DNA from: Acinetobacter sp. WCHA45
GTDB lineage: Bacteria; Pseudomonadota; Gammaproteobacteria; Pseudomonadales; Moraxellaceae
NCBI RefSeq assembly: GCF_002165255.2
Contig: NZ_CP028561.1
Span: 1,736,001 to 1,800,000 of the forward strand
Direction: 5' to 3'
DNA: 64,000 bases
A program made the position numbers and the translations under genes. Below, piece after piece: positions 38,642-48,676 of the stretch. Each line of letters starts with the position of its first letter. The first letter of the stretch is position 1. The notes below the pieces were generated by a model. It saw nothing but the letters and a program-made list of their open reading frames with translations, was not told the origin of the DNA and ran no database searches.

Positions 38642-38643
38642 GC

Positions 38644-38745
38644 CCAGTCGAGGGATGCTGCAACGATTGATTAGCACTAAAAATCAATTTGCCAGGCTCG
38701 ACGATCGGTTAGACGCTCGTGCTAACCAACAACGGCATCCGCGAA
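38644..38745 (+). promoter_or_regulatory. S-adenosylhomocysteine (SAH) riboswitch upstream of ahcY
   Basis: The sequence has the conserved core of the SAH riboswitch in the right order: GTCGAGGGATGCTGCAACG (38648-38666), CCAGGCTCGACGA (38692-38704) and AACGGCATCC (38731-38740). GTCGAG pairs with CTCGAC, and GGATGC with GCATCC. Two variable hairpins lie between them (GATTGAT/ATCAATT and GGTTAG/CTAACC). It lies 36 bases before ahcY, whose product removes SAH, the known partner of this class. SAH binding is expected to raise expression (an ON switch). GGAG of the ahcY ribosome site lies downstream of the aptamer. Confidence 0.88.
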
Positions 38746-38780
38746 CAGAATGATCCATACTATTTTTCTAGGAGATCCTG

Positions 38781-40163
38781 ATGAACGCGGTTACTGCTTC
38801 ATTTACAGATTATAAAGTCGCTGATATTTCTCTTGCTGACTACGGCCGTAAAGAAATCAAACTTGCTGAAGCAGAAATGCCAGCTTTAATTGGTTTACGT
38901 AAGCGTTATTCAGCAACTAAACCACTTGCTGGCGCAAAAATTTTGGGTTGTATTCATATGACAATCCAAACTGCAGTTTTAATCGAAACACTCGTAGAAC
39001 TTGGTGCTGAAGTTCGTTGGACATCATGCAACATCTTCTCTACTCAAGATCACGCTGCTGCTGCTATCGCTGCTGCGGGTATTCCTGTGTTTGCTTGGAA
39101 AGGCGAAACTGAAGAAGAATACATGTGGTGTCTTGAACAACAAATCAATGTAAATGGCACACCTTGGGATGCCAACATGATTCTTGATGATGGTGGTGAT
39201 TTAACCCTACTTGTTCACGAAAAATACCCTGAAGTGATTGCAAAAATCCACGGTGTAACAGAAGAAACAACAACAGGTGTTCAACGTCTGTATGAAATGT
39301 TACGTGATGGTACGTTAAAAGTTCCTGCAATCAACGTAAATGATTCCGTAACGAAATCTAAAAACGACAACAAATATGGTTGCCGCCATTCTCTAAATGA
39401 TGCGATCAAACGTGGTACAGATATGTTGTTATCTGGTCGTCGTGCACTTGTAATCGGTTACGGTGACGTAGGTAAAGGTTCTGCACAATCACTTCGTCAA
39501 GAAGGTATGATTGTACGTGTCACTGAAATTGACCCAATCTGTGCAATGCAAGCATGTATGGACGGTTACGAAGTTGTATCTCCATACAAAAATGGTGTTC
39601 AAACAGGCAAGAAAGAAGACATCAACCTTGATCTTCTTCAAAATACTGACCTTATCGTAACGACAACAGGTAACTACCACGTTTGTGATTCTGCAATGTT
39701 AGATAGCTTAAAAGCAGGTGCTGTAGTGTGTAACATCGGTCACTTTGATACAGAGATCGACACTGCATACTTACGTGGTTACAAGTGGGTTGAAGTTAAG
39801 CCTCAAGTTCACCAAGTGTATCGTTCAGAAAATGAAAATGATTACTTAATCCTTCTTTCTGAAGGGCGTTTAGTGAATCTTGGTAATGCAACAGGTCACC
39901 CATCACGTATTATGGATGGTTCTTTTGCTAACCAAGTGTTAGGTCAAATGCACTTGTTCGCTGAGAAATTTGCCGATCTTCCTGAAGATCAAAAAGCTGC
40001 GAAAATCCGTGTAGAACTGATTCCTAAGAAATTAGATGAAGAAGTTGCTGCTGCAATGGTGCTTGGCTTTGGTGGTGTATTAACCCAGTTAACGCAAGTA
40101 CAAGCAGATTACCTCGGCGTTGCTGTGGAAGGTCCATTCAAATCTGACGCTTATAAATACTAA
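38781..40163 (+). CDS. ahcY: Adenosylhomocysteinase (SAH hydrolase)
   Basis: A 460-residue NAD-dependent enzyme that splits SAH into adenosine and homocysteine, relieving inhibition of methyltransferases. Substrate region [18 protein letters not shown], then [27 protein letters not shown] and [16 protein letters not shown]-binding [14 protein letters not shown]; late [13 protein letters not shown] and a C-terminal KSDAYKY end. GGAG lies 6-7 bases before the ATG. Controlled by the SAH riboswitch directly upstream, and followed by metF, the folate side of the same methionine cycle. Confidence 0.97.
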   Translation: MNAVTASFTDYKVADISLADYGRKEIKLAEAEMPALIGLRKRYSATKPLAGAKILGCIHMTIQTAVLIETLVELGAEVRWTSCNIFSTQDHAAAAIAAAGIPVFAWKGETEEEYMWCLEQQINVNGTPWDANMILDDGGDLTLLVHEKYPEVIAKIHGVTEETTTGVQRLYEMLRDGTLKVPAINVNDSVTKSKNDNKYGCRHSLNDAIKRGTDMLLSGRRALVIGYGDVGKGSAQSLRQEGMIVRVTEIDPICAMQACMDGYEVVSPYKNGVQTGKKEDINLDLLQNTDLIVTTTGNYHVCDSAMLDSLKAGAVVCNIGHFDTEIDTAYLRGYKWVEVKPQVHQVYRSENENDYLILLSEGRLVNLGNATGHPSRIMDGSFANQVLGQMHLFAEKFADLPEDQKAAKIRVELIPKKLDEEVAAAMVLGFGGVLTQLTQVQADYLGVAVEGPFKSDAYKY

Positions 40164-40170
40164 GAAAATT

Positions 40171-40202
40171 AGGGCAGACGTTTACGGACTGCCCTTTTTT
40201 TC
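40171..40202 (+). terminator. Terminator after ahcY
   Basis: AGGGCAG and CTGCCCT form a 7-bp stem with an inner CG/CG stem, followed by seven T. It is 7 bases after the ahcY stop and 37 before metF. Confidence 0.85.
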
Positions 40203-40238
40203 TAAAATAATGTCTAAGCGATTAAAAAAGGATTTGAA

Positions 40239-41075
40239 ATGACGAAACGTGTTCCTATTTCTTTTGAATTTTTCCCGCCAAAAACTGATGCTGGCGCTGA
40301 AAAGTTACGTATCGTTCACCAAGAACTACAGCGATTAAACCCAGAGTTTTTCTCCATTACTTATGGTGCTGGTGGTTCTACTCGTGAACGCACTTTAGCA
40401 GCCATTAATGATTTTAATGGCAAAGGTACGCCCGTCGCCCCTCACCTTTCTTGTATTGGCGATGATAAAGCTCGTATTGCTGAGCTCTTAGATTTATATA
40501 AATCACAAGGGATTGACCGCATCGTAGCATTGCGTGGTGACTTACCTTCAGGTCAAGTTGGTCTTGGCGAATTACCTTATGCTCAAGATCTCGTTCGCTT
40601 TATCCGTGAACATTCAGGTGATCATTTCCATATTGAAGTTGCTGCGTACCCTGAAATGCATCCGCAAGCTGATAGCTTTGATGGTGACATTCAACGTTTT
40701 GTTGAAAAAGTGAATGCAGGCGCGAATGCAGGTATTACCCAATTTTTCTTCAATCCAGATGCTTATTTCTATTTCATCGAACGTATTGCTAAAGCTGGTG
40801 TGGATATTCCCATTGCACCAGGCATCATGCCAATTACCAATGCAAGTAATTTAATTCGCTTTGCGGATGGAACTGGTGCAGAAATTCCACGTTGGATTCG
40901 CAAACAACTTGCTGCTTATGGTGATGATAGCGAAAGTATTAAAGCCTTTGGCCATGAAGTGATTGTTAAACTTTGCGAACGTTTGATCGCTGGTGGTGCG
41001 CCAACACTCCATTTTTATTCAATGAACCAAACAGAGCCAACTCGACAACTCGTTGTTGATCTTGGTTTAAACTAA
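40239..41075 (+). CDS. metF: 5,10-methylenetetrahydrofolate reductase
   Basis: A 278-residue FAD enzyme that reduces methylene-THF to methyl-THF for methionine synthesis. The N-terminal block PISFEFFPPKTDAGAEKL has the catalytic Glu; SITYGAGGSTRERTL, HLSCIG, RIVALRGDLP, AAYPEMHPQA and TQFFFNPDAYFYF follow in the expected order. AAAAAGGA lies about 9 bases before the ATG. It is downstream of ahcY, and 21 bases before rsmE with no terminator between, so metF and rsmE are probably co-transcribed. Confidence 0.95.
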   Translation: MTKRVPISFEFFPPKTDAGAEKLRIVHQELQRLNPEFFSITYGAGGSTRERTLAAINDFNGKGTPVAPHLSCIGDDKARIAELLDLYKSQGIDRIVALRGDLPSGQVGLGELPYAQDLVRFIREHSGDHFHIEVAAYPEMHPQADSFDGDIQRFVEKVNAGANAGITQFFFNPDAYFYFIERIAKAGVDIPIAPGIMPITNASNLIRFADGTGAEIPRWIRKQLAAYGDDSESIKAFGHEVIVKLCERLIAGGAPTLHFYSMNQTEPTRQLVVDLGLN

Positions 41076-41096
41076 TTTGTACGAGCCTTACCCAGC

Positions 41097-41819
41097 ATGA
41101 ATCGTTTTTATATCGAAACAGAATTAAATACCGGCAATTCGATTGAATTAACAGAATCGGTATTTCATCACTGGGTACGGGTGCTTCGTGCAAAAGAGCT
41201 AGATCAAGCCATCTTTTTCAATGGAAAAGGTGGTGAATATATCGTAACACTTACTGAAATTAATAAGAAAAATGCTTTTGTTTCTATTGATCAATTCAAC
41301 CCTATAGATCGAACAGCGCCTGCTAAAGTAATTTTAGGCCAAGTCATGAGCAAAGGCGATCGTATGGATTATGCGATTCAAAAAGCCACTGAACTTGGTG
41401 TCACAACTATTCAATTATTGACTAGTGAACGTTGCGAAATGCGGTTAAGATATGAACGTGATCAAAAGAAATTAGATCATTGGCAGTCAATTGCGATTGC
41501 TGCGTGTGAACAATGTGGAATGAACAAAGTTCCAAATGTTCTAGCACCAATTAGTTTAACCGATTGGGTAAAATCGGCACAGCTACCACAATCACGTTTT
41601 GTGTTAGCGCCAAACAAAGACCAAGAAAATGTAGTACTAAATAGCCAGCCTGATTTAGCCCTATTGATTGGTCCAGAAGGTGGTTTAAGTGAAGCAGAAA
41701 TTGATGCTGCTAACCAAAATCATTTTCAAAGCTGGTGTATTGGAGATCGTGTTTTAAGGACTGAAACCGCTCCAGTTGTAGCTTTATCAATTTTAAATTA
41801 TCACTTTTCAACCAAATAA
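41097..41819 (+). CDS. rsmE: 16S rRNA (uracil-1498-N3)-methyltransferase
   Basis: A 240-residue SPOUT methyltransferase that methylates U1498 of 16S rRNA. An N-terminal PUA-like domain (about 1-70, FHHWVRVLRAKELDQAIFF) is followed by the trefoil-knot domain: KGDRMDYAIQKATELGV, SERCEMRL, IAIAACEQCGMNKVP, LLIGPEGGLSEAEID and VLRTETAPVVALS. The length fits the family. Likely in one transcript with metF. Confidence 0.93.
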   Translation: MNRFYIETELNTGNSIELTESVFHHWVRVLRAKELDQAIFFNGKGGEYIVTLTEINKKNAFVSIDQFNPIDRTAPAKVILGQVMSKGDRMDYAIQKATELGVTTIQLLTSERCEMRLRYERDQKKLDHWQSIAIAACEQCGMNKVPNVLAPISLTDWVKSAQLPQSRFVLAPNKDQENVVLNSQPDLALLIGPEGGLSEAEIDAANQNHFQSWCIGDRVLRTETAPVVALSILNYHFSTK

Positions 41820-41918
41820 AGTGTTTGCATTGCTTTCCATCTGGTTTAACGGTAATTTAAAATAAAATAAAATTATATCGTGCTTACAAAAAACAATGAT
41901 TGTATGCATAGATAAATA

Positions 41919-44816
41919 ATGAAAAGGACTATTCTTTGTATGCTCGGGGTTCATGAAAAAAATTTGCCACCATTTGTTGATACGGATCAAATTAACTATA
42001 CGAATCATGTACGTCTATTTATATTGAGTGTGTTTTTCATTTCTCTCTTAGATTATGTTTTATTTGGATTTTTTTATTCTTTTAGTACAAATATTTTTAC
42101 GACTTGGATGAGTATTTGCCTGAGCATTTTATTTTGCTTTTATTGTATTTGTCATTTTTCGATAAAACATTATTCATCTGTTAGGTTTGCACATAAGACA
42201 CGTATCGCTTTTCAAATTATTTGCTTTTTCACAGGATTATTACTGGGTATCAGTACGATTATCATCAATTATTTTTTGATCAAAGATGTACCAAATTTAT
42301 CTGTTTCCCATATTTTAACTTTAACAGCACTACTACTCACTTCCTCACATATTATTGCCCTAACCTTTCTTACCCAACACGTTAAATATTTCTTTTTATT
42401 TTTTATTCCAAGTATTACCCCATTAGTTTTTTCTCAAATTTTACATCGCGACCAAGAACATACACTTTTTTATCTTGCTTATTATTCATCTTTCTTTGCG
42501 ACACTTTTATGTGCACAAGCAACGTTTAAAATTCACCAACGCTTATACCAAGTTTTAGAAAAAAATAAACAATTGGTCGATGTAGCTGAACAACACAATC
42601 AATGGACCGAAGAACTTTGCCAACAATTACAACGTGAAGTGAATAAATCGAAAGATATTGAAGCTCAATTACAATTTAACAATCATTTATTAGAACAAAA
42701 AGTTCGCGAGCGTACTTTTGATTTAACAGAAATAAATAATAGTTTACAGGAACATCGTCAAAATTTGGCTTTTGCACATGAAACTGCGGGTATTCGACCT
42801 TGGGAATGGAATTTAGAAAATAATACTGTTGGGATTACCAATTCTCATCGTAAAGAAGTTACGCGTGATTCTGAGAATCACTATTCGTTGCTGCATAAAA
42901 TTGTACATCCTGATGATCTTGAACGTGTTAAAAATACACTTTATAAACATATATGTGGCCAAACTAAACGTTACGAAGAAACTTTCCGCATTAAACGACC
43001 GAGTGGTGAATGGGTTTGGATTCATGATGTTGGCCAAGTCATTTTAAGAAATCCTAAAGATGATACCCCTCTACGCATGGTCGGTATTCATCGTGATATT
43101 AACCAAGAAAAGAAAGATCAAGAACGGCTAAAATTAGCAGCGAGTGTATTCGAACAGGCTTCAGAAGGTATCTTTATTCTGGATGATAGCTTCCACTATC
43201 TTGAAGTTAATCCTAAATATGAACAATTAACGGGTTTAGACAAACAGTTCATATTGGGAAAACAACTTTTTGAGATTACTAAACAAAATAAACAGCATCA
43301 TCATAATTTTCATCTTTCTATCCTTGCTACTTTGCACGAAGAACATGAGTACGAAGGTGAGTTTCAGGAAACTTATCTTTCTGAAAAATCATGTTTCCTT
43401 TGGATCCATATGAACGCTGTAAAAGATGAATCAGATCGTGTGATTAATTATATCGGGATTGTCTCTGACCAAACTGAGCGTAAACATCAAGAGCAACGTT
43501 TATCATATTTAACCAATTATGATACCCTGACCGATCTACCTAATCGCTTCTATTATCACCAGCAACTGCATCAATATTTGGTTAATGAGGCTTCGATACA
43601 GAATTTAGCAGTTATCCGAATCAATATTGACCGTTTTCGTGCCTTGAATGAATTACTCAGCAATCAAGCGGGTAATGAGCTTTTGAAGCAAGTTGCACAA
43701 CGTTTGCGTATCAGTAATATTGATGCACTTTTAGTCTCACATTTAAGTGCAGACGATTTTGTAATCATTTATGAAATTTCACCGTTACATCCGCCAATTC
43801 ATCAGTTATGCAGTAATATTGTTGAAGCCTTTAGCAAACCCTTTTATATCGCTAATCAAGAGTATGTGGTCAGTATTTCGATTGGAGTTGCGATTTACCC
43901 TGAACACGGTCGTCAAGTTGACAATTTAAATACCCATGCAGAGCAAGCCTTAACAGAAGCCAAACGCTTAGGTGGAAATACAATCCGCTATTATTCTAGT
44001 GAGCGAACTAACTTCGTCGTTAAACATACTGATTTAGAGCTTGACTTGAGAAAGGCGATTCAGAACAATGAACTCGTTGTATATTATCAACCAAAGCTCA
44101 CTGCTCAGAATTGTCAAATTAATGGATTTGAAGCACTCATTCGTTGGAAACATCCAACGAAAGGACTAATCATGCCCGATATTTTCATTCCTTTAGCAGA
44201 AAGTACCAGTCTAATTTCTGATATTGGACGATTTGTGTTGTATGAGGCAGCGAAACAGTTACAAGAATGGCAAAAACTAGGTTTTACGAACATCCACATT
44301 GCTGTAAACATTGTTGCTCAACAAATTTTGCGTGGTCAGTTATTGCATGATATTGATGCTGTACTCGATCAATACTCTATTACAGGTGAAAATTTAGAGT
44401 TAGAAATTACCGAGTCAGCATTTTTAGAAAATACTGAGAGTGTTAAAACAATTTTGTGTACATTGAAAGAACGTAATATTTCAATTGCACTGGATGACTT
44501 TGGCACAGGCTATTCTTCTTTGGCTTATTTAACTGAATATCCAATTGATATTTTAAAGATTGATCGTGCATTTATTTCGAAAATTGGTAATGCAAAACAA
44601 GATGCGATTGTTAATGCTATGATTGCCATGGGTAAAACAATTGGCTTAAAAGTTGTCGCTGAAGGCGTTGAAACAGAACAGCAATGTGAATATTTGAAAC
44701 GACAAAACTGTGACATATTACAGGGTTACTTATTTGCCAAACCCTTAACTGCCGTACATGCAACTGAATACTTACAGCAACATATGCGCCTAGCAATTGC
44801 AAGATATTCCAGTTAA
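41919..44816 (+). CDS. Membrane PAS-GGDEF-EAL protein, probable cyclic-di-GMP phosphodiesterase
   Basis: A 965-residue sensor. About six membrane helices (roughly 30-205), a coiled-coil linker (about 210-270), two PAS domains (about 290-395 and 405-515), GGDEF (about 525-690) and EAL (about 705-955). The GGDEF signature is changed to SADDF (SHLSADDFVIIYE), so cyclase activity is unlikely. The EAL part looks active: FEALIRWKHP, LELEITESAF, DDFGTGYSSLAYL, LKIDRAFI and AEGVETEQQCEYL keep the metal ligands and catalytic Glu. It would lower cyclic-di-GMP in response to a membrane or PAS signal and so affect motility, biofilm or matrix. Monocistronic by appearance. Confidence 0.9.
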   Translation: MKRTILCMLGVHEKNLPPFVDTDQINYTNHVRLFILSVFFISLLDYVLFGFFYSFSTNIFTTWMSICLSILFCFYCICHFSIKHYSSVRFAHKTRIAFQIICFFTGLLLGISTIIINYFLIKDVPNLSVSHILTLTALLLTSSHIIALTFLTQHVKYFFLFFIPSITPLVFSQILHRDQEHTLFYLAYYSSFFATLLCAQATFKIHQRLYQVLEKNKQLVDVAEQHNQWTEELCQQLQREVNKSKDIEAQLQFNNHLLEQKVRERTFDLTEINNSLQEHRQNLAFAHETAGIRPWEWNLENNTVGITNSHRKEVTRDSENHYSLLHKIVHPDDLERVKNTLYKHICGQTKRYEETFRIKRPSGEWVWIHDVGQVILRNPKDDTPLRMVGIHRDINQEKKDQERLKLAASVFEQASEGIFILDDSFHYLEVNPKYEQLTGLDKQFILGKQLFEITKQNKQHHHNFHLSILATLHEEHEYEGEFQETYLSEKSCFLWIHMNAVKDESDRVINYIGIVSDQTERKHQEQRLSYLTNYDTLTDLPNRFYYHQQLHQYLVNEASIQNLAVIRINIDRFRALNELLSNQAGNELLKQVAQRLRISNIDALLVSHLSADDFVIIYEISPLHPPIHQLCSNIVEAFSKPFYIANQEYVVSISIGVAIYPEHGRQVDNLNTHAEQALTEAKRLGGNTIRYYSSERTNFVVKHTDLELDLRKAIQNNELVVYYQPKLTAQNCQINGFEALIRWKHPTKGLIMPDIFIPLAESTSLISDIGRFVLYEAAKQLQEWQKLGFTNIHIAVNIVAQQILRGQLLHDIDAVLDQYSITGENLELEITESAFLENTESVKTILCTLKERNISIALDDFGTGYSSLAYLTEYPIDILKIDRAFISKIGNAKQDAIVNAMIAMGKTIGLKVVAEGVETEQQCEYLKRQNCDILQGYLFAKPLTAVHATEYLQQHMRLAIARYSS

Positions 44817-44954
44817 AACCATATTTTGAGCTTTTGGCAGTTTAATTTACACCCAATATGAATTGTCAATAAGCCTATACGTTCAGTGAAAATAAGCTTT
44901 TTTGACTGGGCGAAAACATGAACTAGTGCTATATTCTTGTGCACTTATATTAAT

Positions 44955-44988
44955 ATAATCATCAGTCATGTATATGCCTGATGATTAT
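44955..44988 (+). promoter_or_regulatory. Leader hairpin and promoter region of maeB
   Basis: ATAATCATCAG and CTGATGATTAT form a perfect 11-bp stem with a 12-base loop, ending 19 bases before the maeB ATG. Upstream, TG-C-TATATT at 44927-44935 looks like an extended -10 promoter. The hairpin would lie in the 5' leader and could affect maeB translation or stability. Confidence 0.5.
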
Positions 44989-45007
44989 CGGAACAATCGA
45001 GACTCAG

Positions 45008-47278
45008 ATGGACGATCAATCTTTAAAAGAAGCCGCTTTGTATTACCATGAATTTCCTACACCTGGAAAAATCAGCGTGACACCGAGTAAGCAACTCGTA
45101 AACCAACGAGACTTAGCGCTTGCGTATTCTCCTGGTGTTGCTGCTCCATGTCTGGAAATTGAACGTGACCCTTCTGCTGCTGCAAAATATACAGCACGTG
45201 GAAATTTGGTTGCCGTCGTGAGTAATGGTACAGCCGTGCTTGGTTTAGGAAACATTGGTCCTCTTGCTTCTAAGCCTGTTATGGAAGGTAAAGGCGTTCT
45301 ATTCAAGAAGTTTGCTGGTGTTGATGTATTTGATATTGAAATTGCGGAAAATGATCCAGACAAGATCGTGGATATCGTTGCCGCATTGGAACCAACGTTT
45401 GGCGGTATCAACCTGGAAGACATCAAGGCACCTGAATGTTTCTATATCGAGAAGAAACTTCGTGAACGCATGAAGATTCCTGTGTTCCATGATGATCAAC
45501 ATGGTACCAGTATTATTGTAGGCTCAGCATTGTTGAATGCCTTGCAGATTGTGAACAAGAAAATTGATGAAATTAAAATCGTTGCATCAGGTGCTGGTGC
45601 TGCTGCATTGTCATGTTTAGATTTACTTTGTGCATTAGGCGTAAATAAATCGAATATTATTGTAGCTGATTCTCGTGGGCTTTTAACAACTTCACGTGAA
45701 GGACTTGATGAATCGAAAAAACGGTACGTTCAAGATATTTCTGCGACTCAATTACATGAAGTAATGGCTGGCGCAGATATGTTCTTGGGTCTTTCTGCAG
45801 CGGGAATTTTAACCAAAGAAATGGTTAAAGAAATGGCTGAAAACCCAATTATTTTTGCACTTGCAAATCCAGATCCAGAAATCTTACCTGAACATGCGCA
45901 CGAAGTTCGCCCAGATGTGATTATGGCAACTGGTCGTTCAGATTATCCAAACCAAGTAAACAATGCACTTTGTTTCCCATATATTTTCCGTGGTGCACTC
46001 GATGTCGGTGCTACAACGATCAACGAAGATATGAAAATTGCTTGTGTACATGCGATTGCACGTATGGCACATATTGAAGCAGATGCTGCGACTTACGGTG
46101 AAAAATCTGCATCATTCGGTCGTGATTACTTGATCCCTCGCCCTCTAGACCAACGCTTGATTTTAGAAATCGCGCCTGCGGTTGCTAAAGCTGCAATGGA
46201 TTCTGGTGTTGCGACACGTCCAATTGAAGATTTCTCTGCATATCGTCAAAGACTTTCTGAGTTTGTATATAACTCAGCATTCTTAATGAAACCGATTTTC
46301 TCACAAGCGAAAACTGACCCTAAGCGTATTGCATATGCCGAGGGTGAAGATCAACGTGTATTACGTGCAGTTCAAATTGTTGTAGATGAAGGTCTGGCTA
46401 AACCAATTCTTGTTGGTCGTACAGCCGTTATTGAAGACAATATCAGAAAACTCGGTTTACGCTTACAGCACGGTGTCAATATTGAAATCGTCGATCAAGA
46501 AAACAATCCTTTATATGATGATTTCTGGAAAGACTACTACAATACAATGCAACGTAAAGGCGTAACTGTTGAATATGCGCAACGTGAAGCACGTCGTCGT
46601 TCAACCTTAATCGCCGCATTGCTAGTTAAGTTCGGTAAAGCTGATGGTATGCTATGTGGTACTTATGCGAGCTACGATATCCATTTAGATTTCGTTAAAA
46701 ACGTGATCGGTTTAAAAGAAGGTCGTAGTACATTCTTTACACTCAATGCATTAATGCTTGAAGATCGTAACTTGTTTATTGCCGATACCTATGTAAATAC
46801 CAATCCAACTGCTGAACAACTTGCAGAGATGACTATTTTAGCAGCCGAAGAAGTGCGTCGTTTTGGTATGACCCCTCGTGTCGCTTTACTTTCTCACTCA
46901 AGTTTTGGAAGCGATCAAGTTGATCCAAGTGCTCAGAAAATGCGTGAAGTTTATCGTTTACTTTCTGAGCAAGCGCCTGAACTTGAAGTTGAAGGTGAAA
47001 TGCATGGTGATGCTGCATTAGATGATAATATTCGTCATTTTGCATTTCCAAATTCACGCTTTAAAGGTTCAGCAAACTTGTTGATTATGCCGAATTTAGA
47101 TTCTGCAAATATTTCATTCAACTTGTTAAAAGCAACATCTGGTAATAATGTAACGATTGGCCCAATCTTGTTAGGCGCAGCAAAGCCAGTTCATATTTTA
47201 ACACCGACAGCAACTACCCGCCGTCTCGTGAATATGACAGCTTTAACCGTTGCTGAAATTCAGCAAAGCCAAAACTGA
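45008..47278 (+). CDS. maeB: NADP-dependent malic enzyme (malic enzyme-phosphotransacetylase-like fusion)
   Basis: A 756-residue enzyme that turns malate into pyruvate, CO2 and NADPH. The malic enzyme part (about 1-430) has [61 protein letters not shown] and NAD(P)-site SGAGAAAL. The C-terminal part (about 430-756) resembles phosphotransacetylase ([27 protein letters not shown]) and serves regulation rather than catalysis in this family. The start ATG at 45008 has GAG 7 bases upstream; the longer frame to 44981 runs through the leader hairpin. In Acinetobacter, malic enzyme is a main NADPH and pyruvate source from C4 acids. Confidence 0.94.
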   Translation: MDDQSLKEAALYYHEFPTPGKISVTPSKQLVNQRDLALAYSPGVAAPCLEIERDPSAAAKYTARGNLVAVVSNGTAVLGLGNIGPLASKPVMEGKGVLFKKFAGVDVFDIEIAENDPDKIVDIVAALEPTFGGINLEDIKAPECFYIEKKLRERMKIPVFHDDQHGTSIIVGSALLNALQIVNKKIDEIKIVASGAGAAALSCLDLLCALGVNKSNIIVADSRGLLTTSREGLDESKKRYVQDISATQLHEVMAGADMFLGLSAAGILTKEMVKEMAENPIIFALANPDPEILPEHAHEVRPDVIMATGRSDYPNQVNNALCFPYIFRGALDVGATTINEDMKIACVHAIARMAHIEADAATYGEKSASFGRDYLIPRPLDQRLILEIAPAVAKAAMDSGVATRPIEDFSAYRQRLSEFVYNSAFLMKPIFSQAKTDPKRIAYAEGEDQRVLRAVQIVVDEGLAKPILVGRTAVIEDNIRKLGLRLQHGVNIEIVDQENNPLYDDFWKDYYNTMQRKGVTVEYAQREARRRSTLIAALLVKFGKADGMLCGTYASYDIHLDFVKNVIGLKEGRSTFFTLNALMLEDRNLFIADTYVNTNPTAEQLAEMTILAAEEVRRFGMTPRVALLSHSSFGSDQVDPSAQKMREVYRLLSEQAPELEVEGEMHGDAALDDNIRHFAFPNSRFKGSANLLIMPNLDSANISFNLLKATSGNNVTIGPILLGAAKPVHILTPTATTRRLVNMTALTVAEIQQSQN

Positions 47279-47285
47279 TACAGTT

Positions 47286-47319
47286 TAAGCATAGCTTTTA
47301 ACATTAAAAGCTATGCTTA
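47286..47319 (+). repeat. Perfect inverted repeat just after maeB
   Basis: TAAGCATAGCTTTTAA and its exact complement (16-bp arms) surround a 2-base CA. No T-run follows, so it may protect the maeB mRNA end; the real terminator seems to be the next hairpin. Confidence 0.6.
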
Positions 47320-47328
47320 ATGCTTGAG

Positions 47329-47375
47329 AAAACCTCTATTCTGTAGCATGATTGTGTGAAGAATAGAGGTTTTTT
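47329..47375 (+). terminator. Terminator hairpin of maeB that includes the cca ribosome site
   Basis: AAAACCTCTATTC (47329-47341) and GAATAGAGGTTTT (47361-47373) form a perfect 13-bp stem with a 19-base loop and a six-T tail that directly touches the cca ATG at 47376. The 3' arm carries AGAGG, the cca Shine-Dalgarno. A possible cca promoter (TTGAGA at 47324, CATGAT at 47347, 17-base spacer) lies inside the 5' arm and loop. Confidence 0.75.
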
Positions 47376-48608
47376 ATGCAAGTTTATTTAGTAGGCGGTG
47401 CTGTTCGAGATCATTTACTCGGTCGCCCCTATCACGAAAAAGATTATGTTGTGGTTGGAGCAACACCTGAACAATTATTATCTCAAGGCTACCAACCCGT
47501 TGGAAAGGATTTTCCTGTATTTCTTCATCCAAAAACAAAAGAAGAATATGCACTAGCACGTACTGAAAGAAAATCAGGCATTGGCTATCACGGATTCCAA
47601 TTTTTTACTGATACCACTGTTAAATTAGAAGAAGATTTAATTCGCCGTGACCTAACAATTAATGCAATGGCAATGGATGAAACTGGACAAGTTTATGATC
47701 CATATGGTGGTCAAAAAGATCTTGATCAGAAAATCCTACGCCATGTTTCAGATGCATTTACAGAAGATCCCTTACGTGTGCTACGTGTTGCTCGCTTCGC
47801 TGCTCGTTATGCTAGTTATGGATTTGAAATTGCAGAAGAAACTTTGCAATTAATGAAAAGGATTGCCAATTCAGGGGAACTGAATGCTTTAACACCTGAA
47901 CGTGTATGGAAAGAGACTTCTCGTGCATTAATGGAAGATCATGCTGATATCTATTTTCAAACATTAAGAGATTGTGATGCGCTGAAAGTACTGTTTCCCG
48001 AGATAGATGCATTATTTGGTATTCCTCAACGCCCAGAGTACCACCCTGAAATAGATTGTGGTGTACACACCTTAATGGCACTAAAACAAGCTTGTCAGGC
48101 CAACTATGGACTAGATGTACGTTTTGCTGTCTTGGTGCATGATTTAGGAAAAGCACTTACTCCAACTGAGGAATTACCACGGCATATCATGCATGAGGAA
48201 CGTGGATTAGAACCCGTTACAAACGTATGTGAACGCTTGAAAGTTCCCACACATCTGAAAAATTTAGCTTTAATTGTTTGCAAAGAACATCTGAAATGCC
48301 ATCAAATCAAAAATTTGAAACCTGGTACTGTATGGCGTTTACTACAGCGCTTGGATGTTTTACGAAAACCAGAAAAAGTCATTGCTTTTGTGCAGGCTTG
48401 TGAATGCGATGCTAAAGGTCGATTAGGTTTAGAAGATCGCCCTTACCCACAAGCACAGTATATTTTGCATGCCATGGAGATTGTTCGGAATATTAGAGCA
48501 CAGGATTTACCAGAACATGTTCAAGGTGCAGAAATTGGCGAAATGCTCATTCAGTATCGGATTGAGGCATTAGCAAAACTTAAAGAAACACATGACGAAC
48601 AATTTTAA
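47376..48608 (+). CDS. cca: CCA-adding multifunctional tRNA nucleotidyltransferase
   Basis: A 410-residue enzyme that adds or repairs the 3' CCA of tRNA. Class II nucleotidyltransferase start (YLVGGAVRDHLLGR, EKDYVVVGATPEQL), RRDLTINAMAMD, DPLRVLRVARFAARY, then an HD domain (FAVLVHDLGKALTP) typical of the long gammaproteobacterial form with extra phosphatase/phosphodiesterase activity. The length fits. Translation begins immediately after the T-run of the maeB terminator, with AGAGG 6 bases upstream of the ATG. Confidence 0.95.
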   Translation: MQVYLVGGAVRDHLLGRPYHEKDYVVVGATPEQLLSQGYQPVGKDFPVFLHPKTKEEYALARTERKSGIGYHGFQFFTDTTVKLEEDLIRRDLTINAMAMDETGQVYDPYGGQKDLDQKILRHVSDAFTEDPLRVLRVARFAARYASYGFEIAEETLQLMKRIANSGELNALTPERVWKETSRALMEDHADIYFQTLRDCDALKVLFPEIDALFGIPQRPEYHPEIDCGVHTLMALKQACQANYGLDVRFAVLVHDLGKALTPTEELPRHIMHEERGLEPVTNVCERLKVPTHLKNLALIVCKEHLKCHQIKNLKPGTVWRLLQRLDVLRKPEKVIAFVQACECDAKGRLGLEDRPYPQAQYILHAMEIVRNIRAQDLPEHVQGAEIGEMLIQYRIEALAKLKETHDEQF

Positions 48609-48623
48609 AAAATTAACATAAAT

Positions 48624-48653
48624 AAAAACCCAGTCATAATGACTGGGTTTTTT
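48624..48653. terminator. Bidirectional terminator between cca and tsf
   Basis: AAAAACCCAGTCA and its complement (13-bp arms) around TAA, with A-run and T-run flanks, serve both cca (plus) and tsf (minus). Confidence 0.92.
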
Positions 48654-48676
48654 AACTTTTACTGATTCAATAAAAA

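Noticed and set aside
38483..38753. Two short reading frames (63 and 76 codons) before ahcY
   Set aside because: They overlap each other, the promoter and the SAH riboswitch, and have no ribosome sites.
47286..47319. Calling the 16-bp inverted repeat after maeB a terminator
   Set aside because: It lacks a T-run on the plus strand; the next hairpin at 47329-47375 has one.
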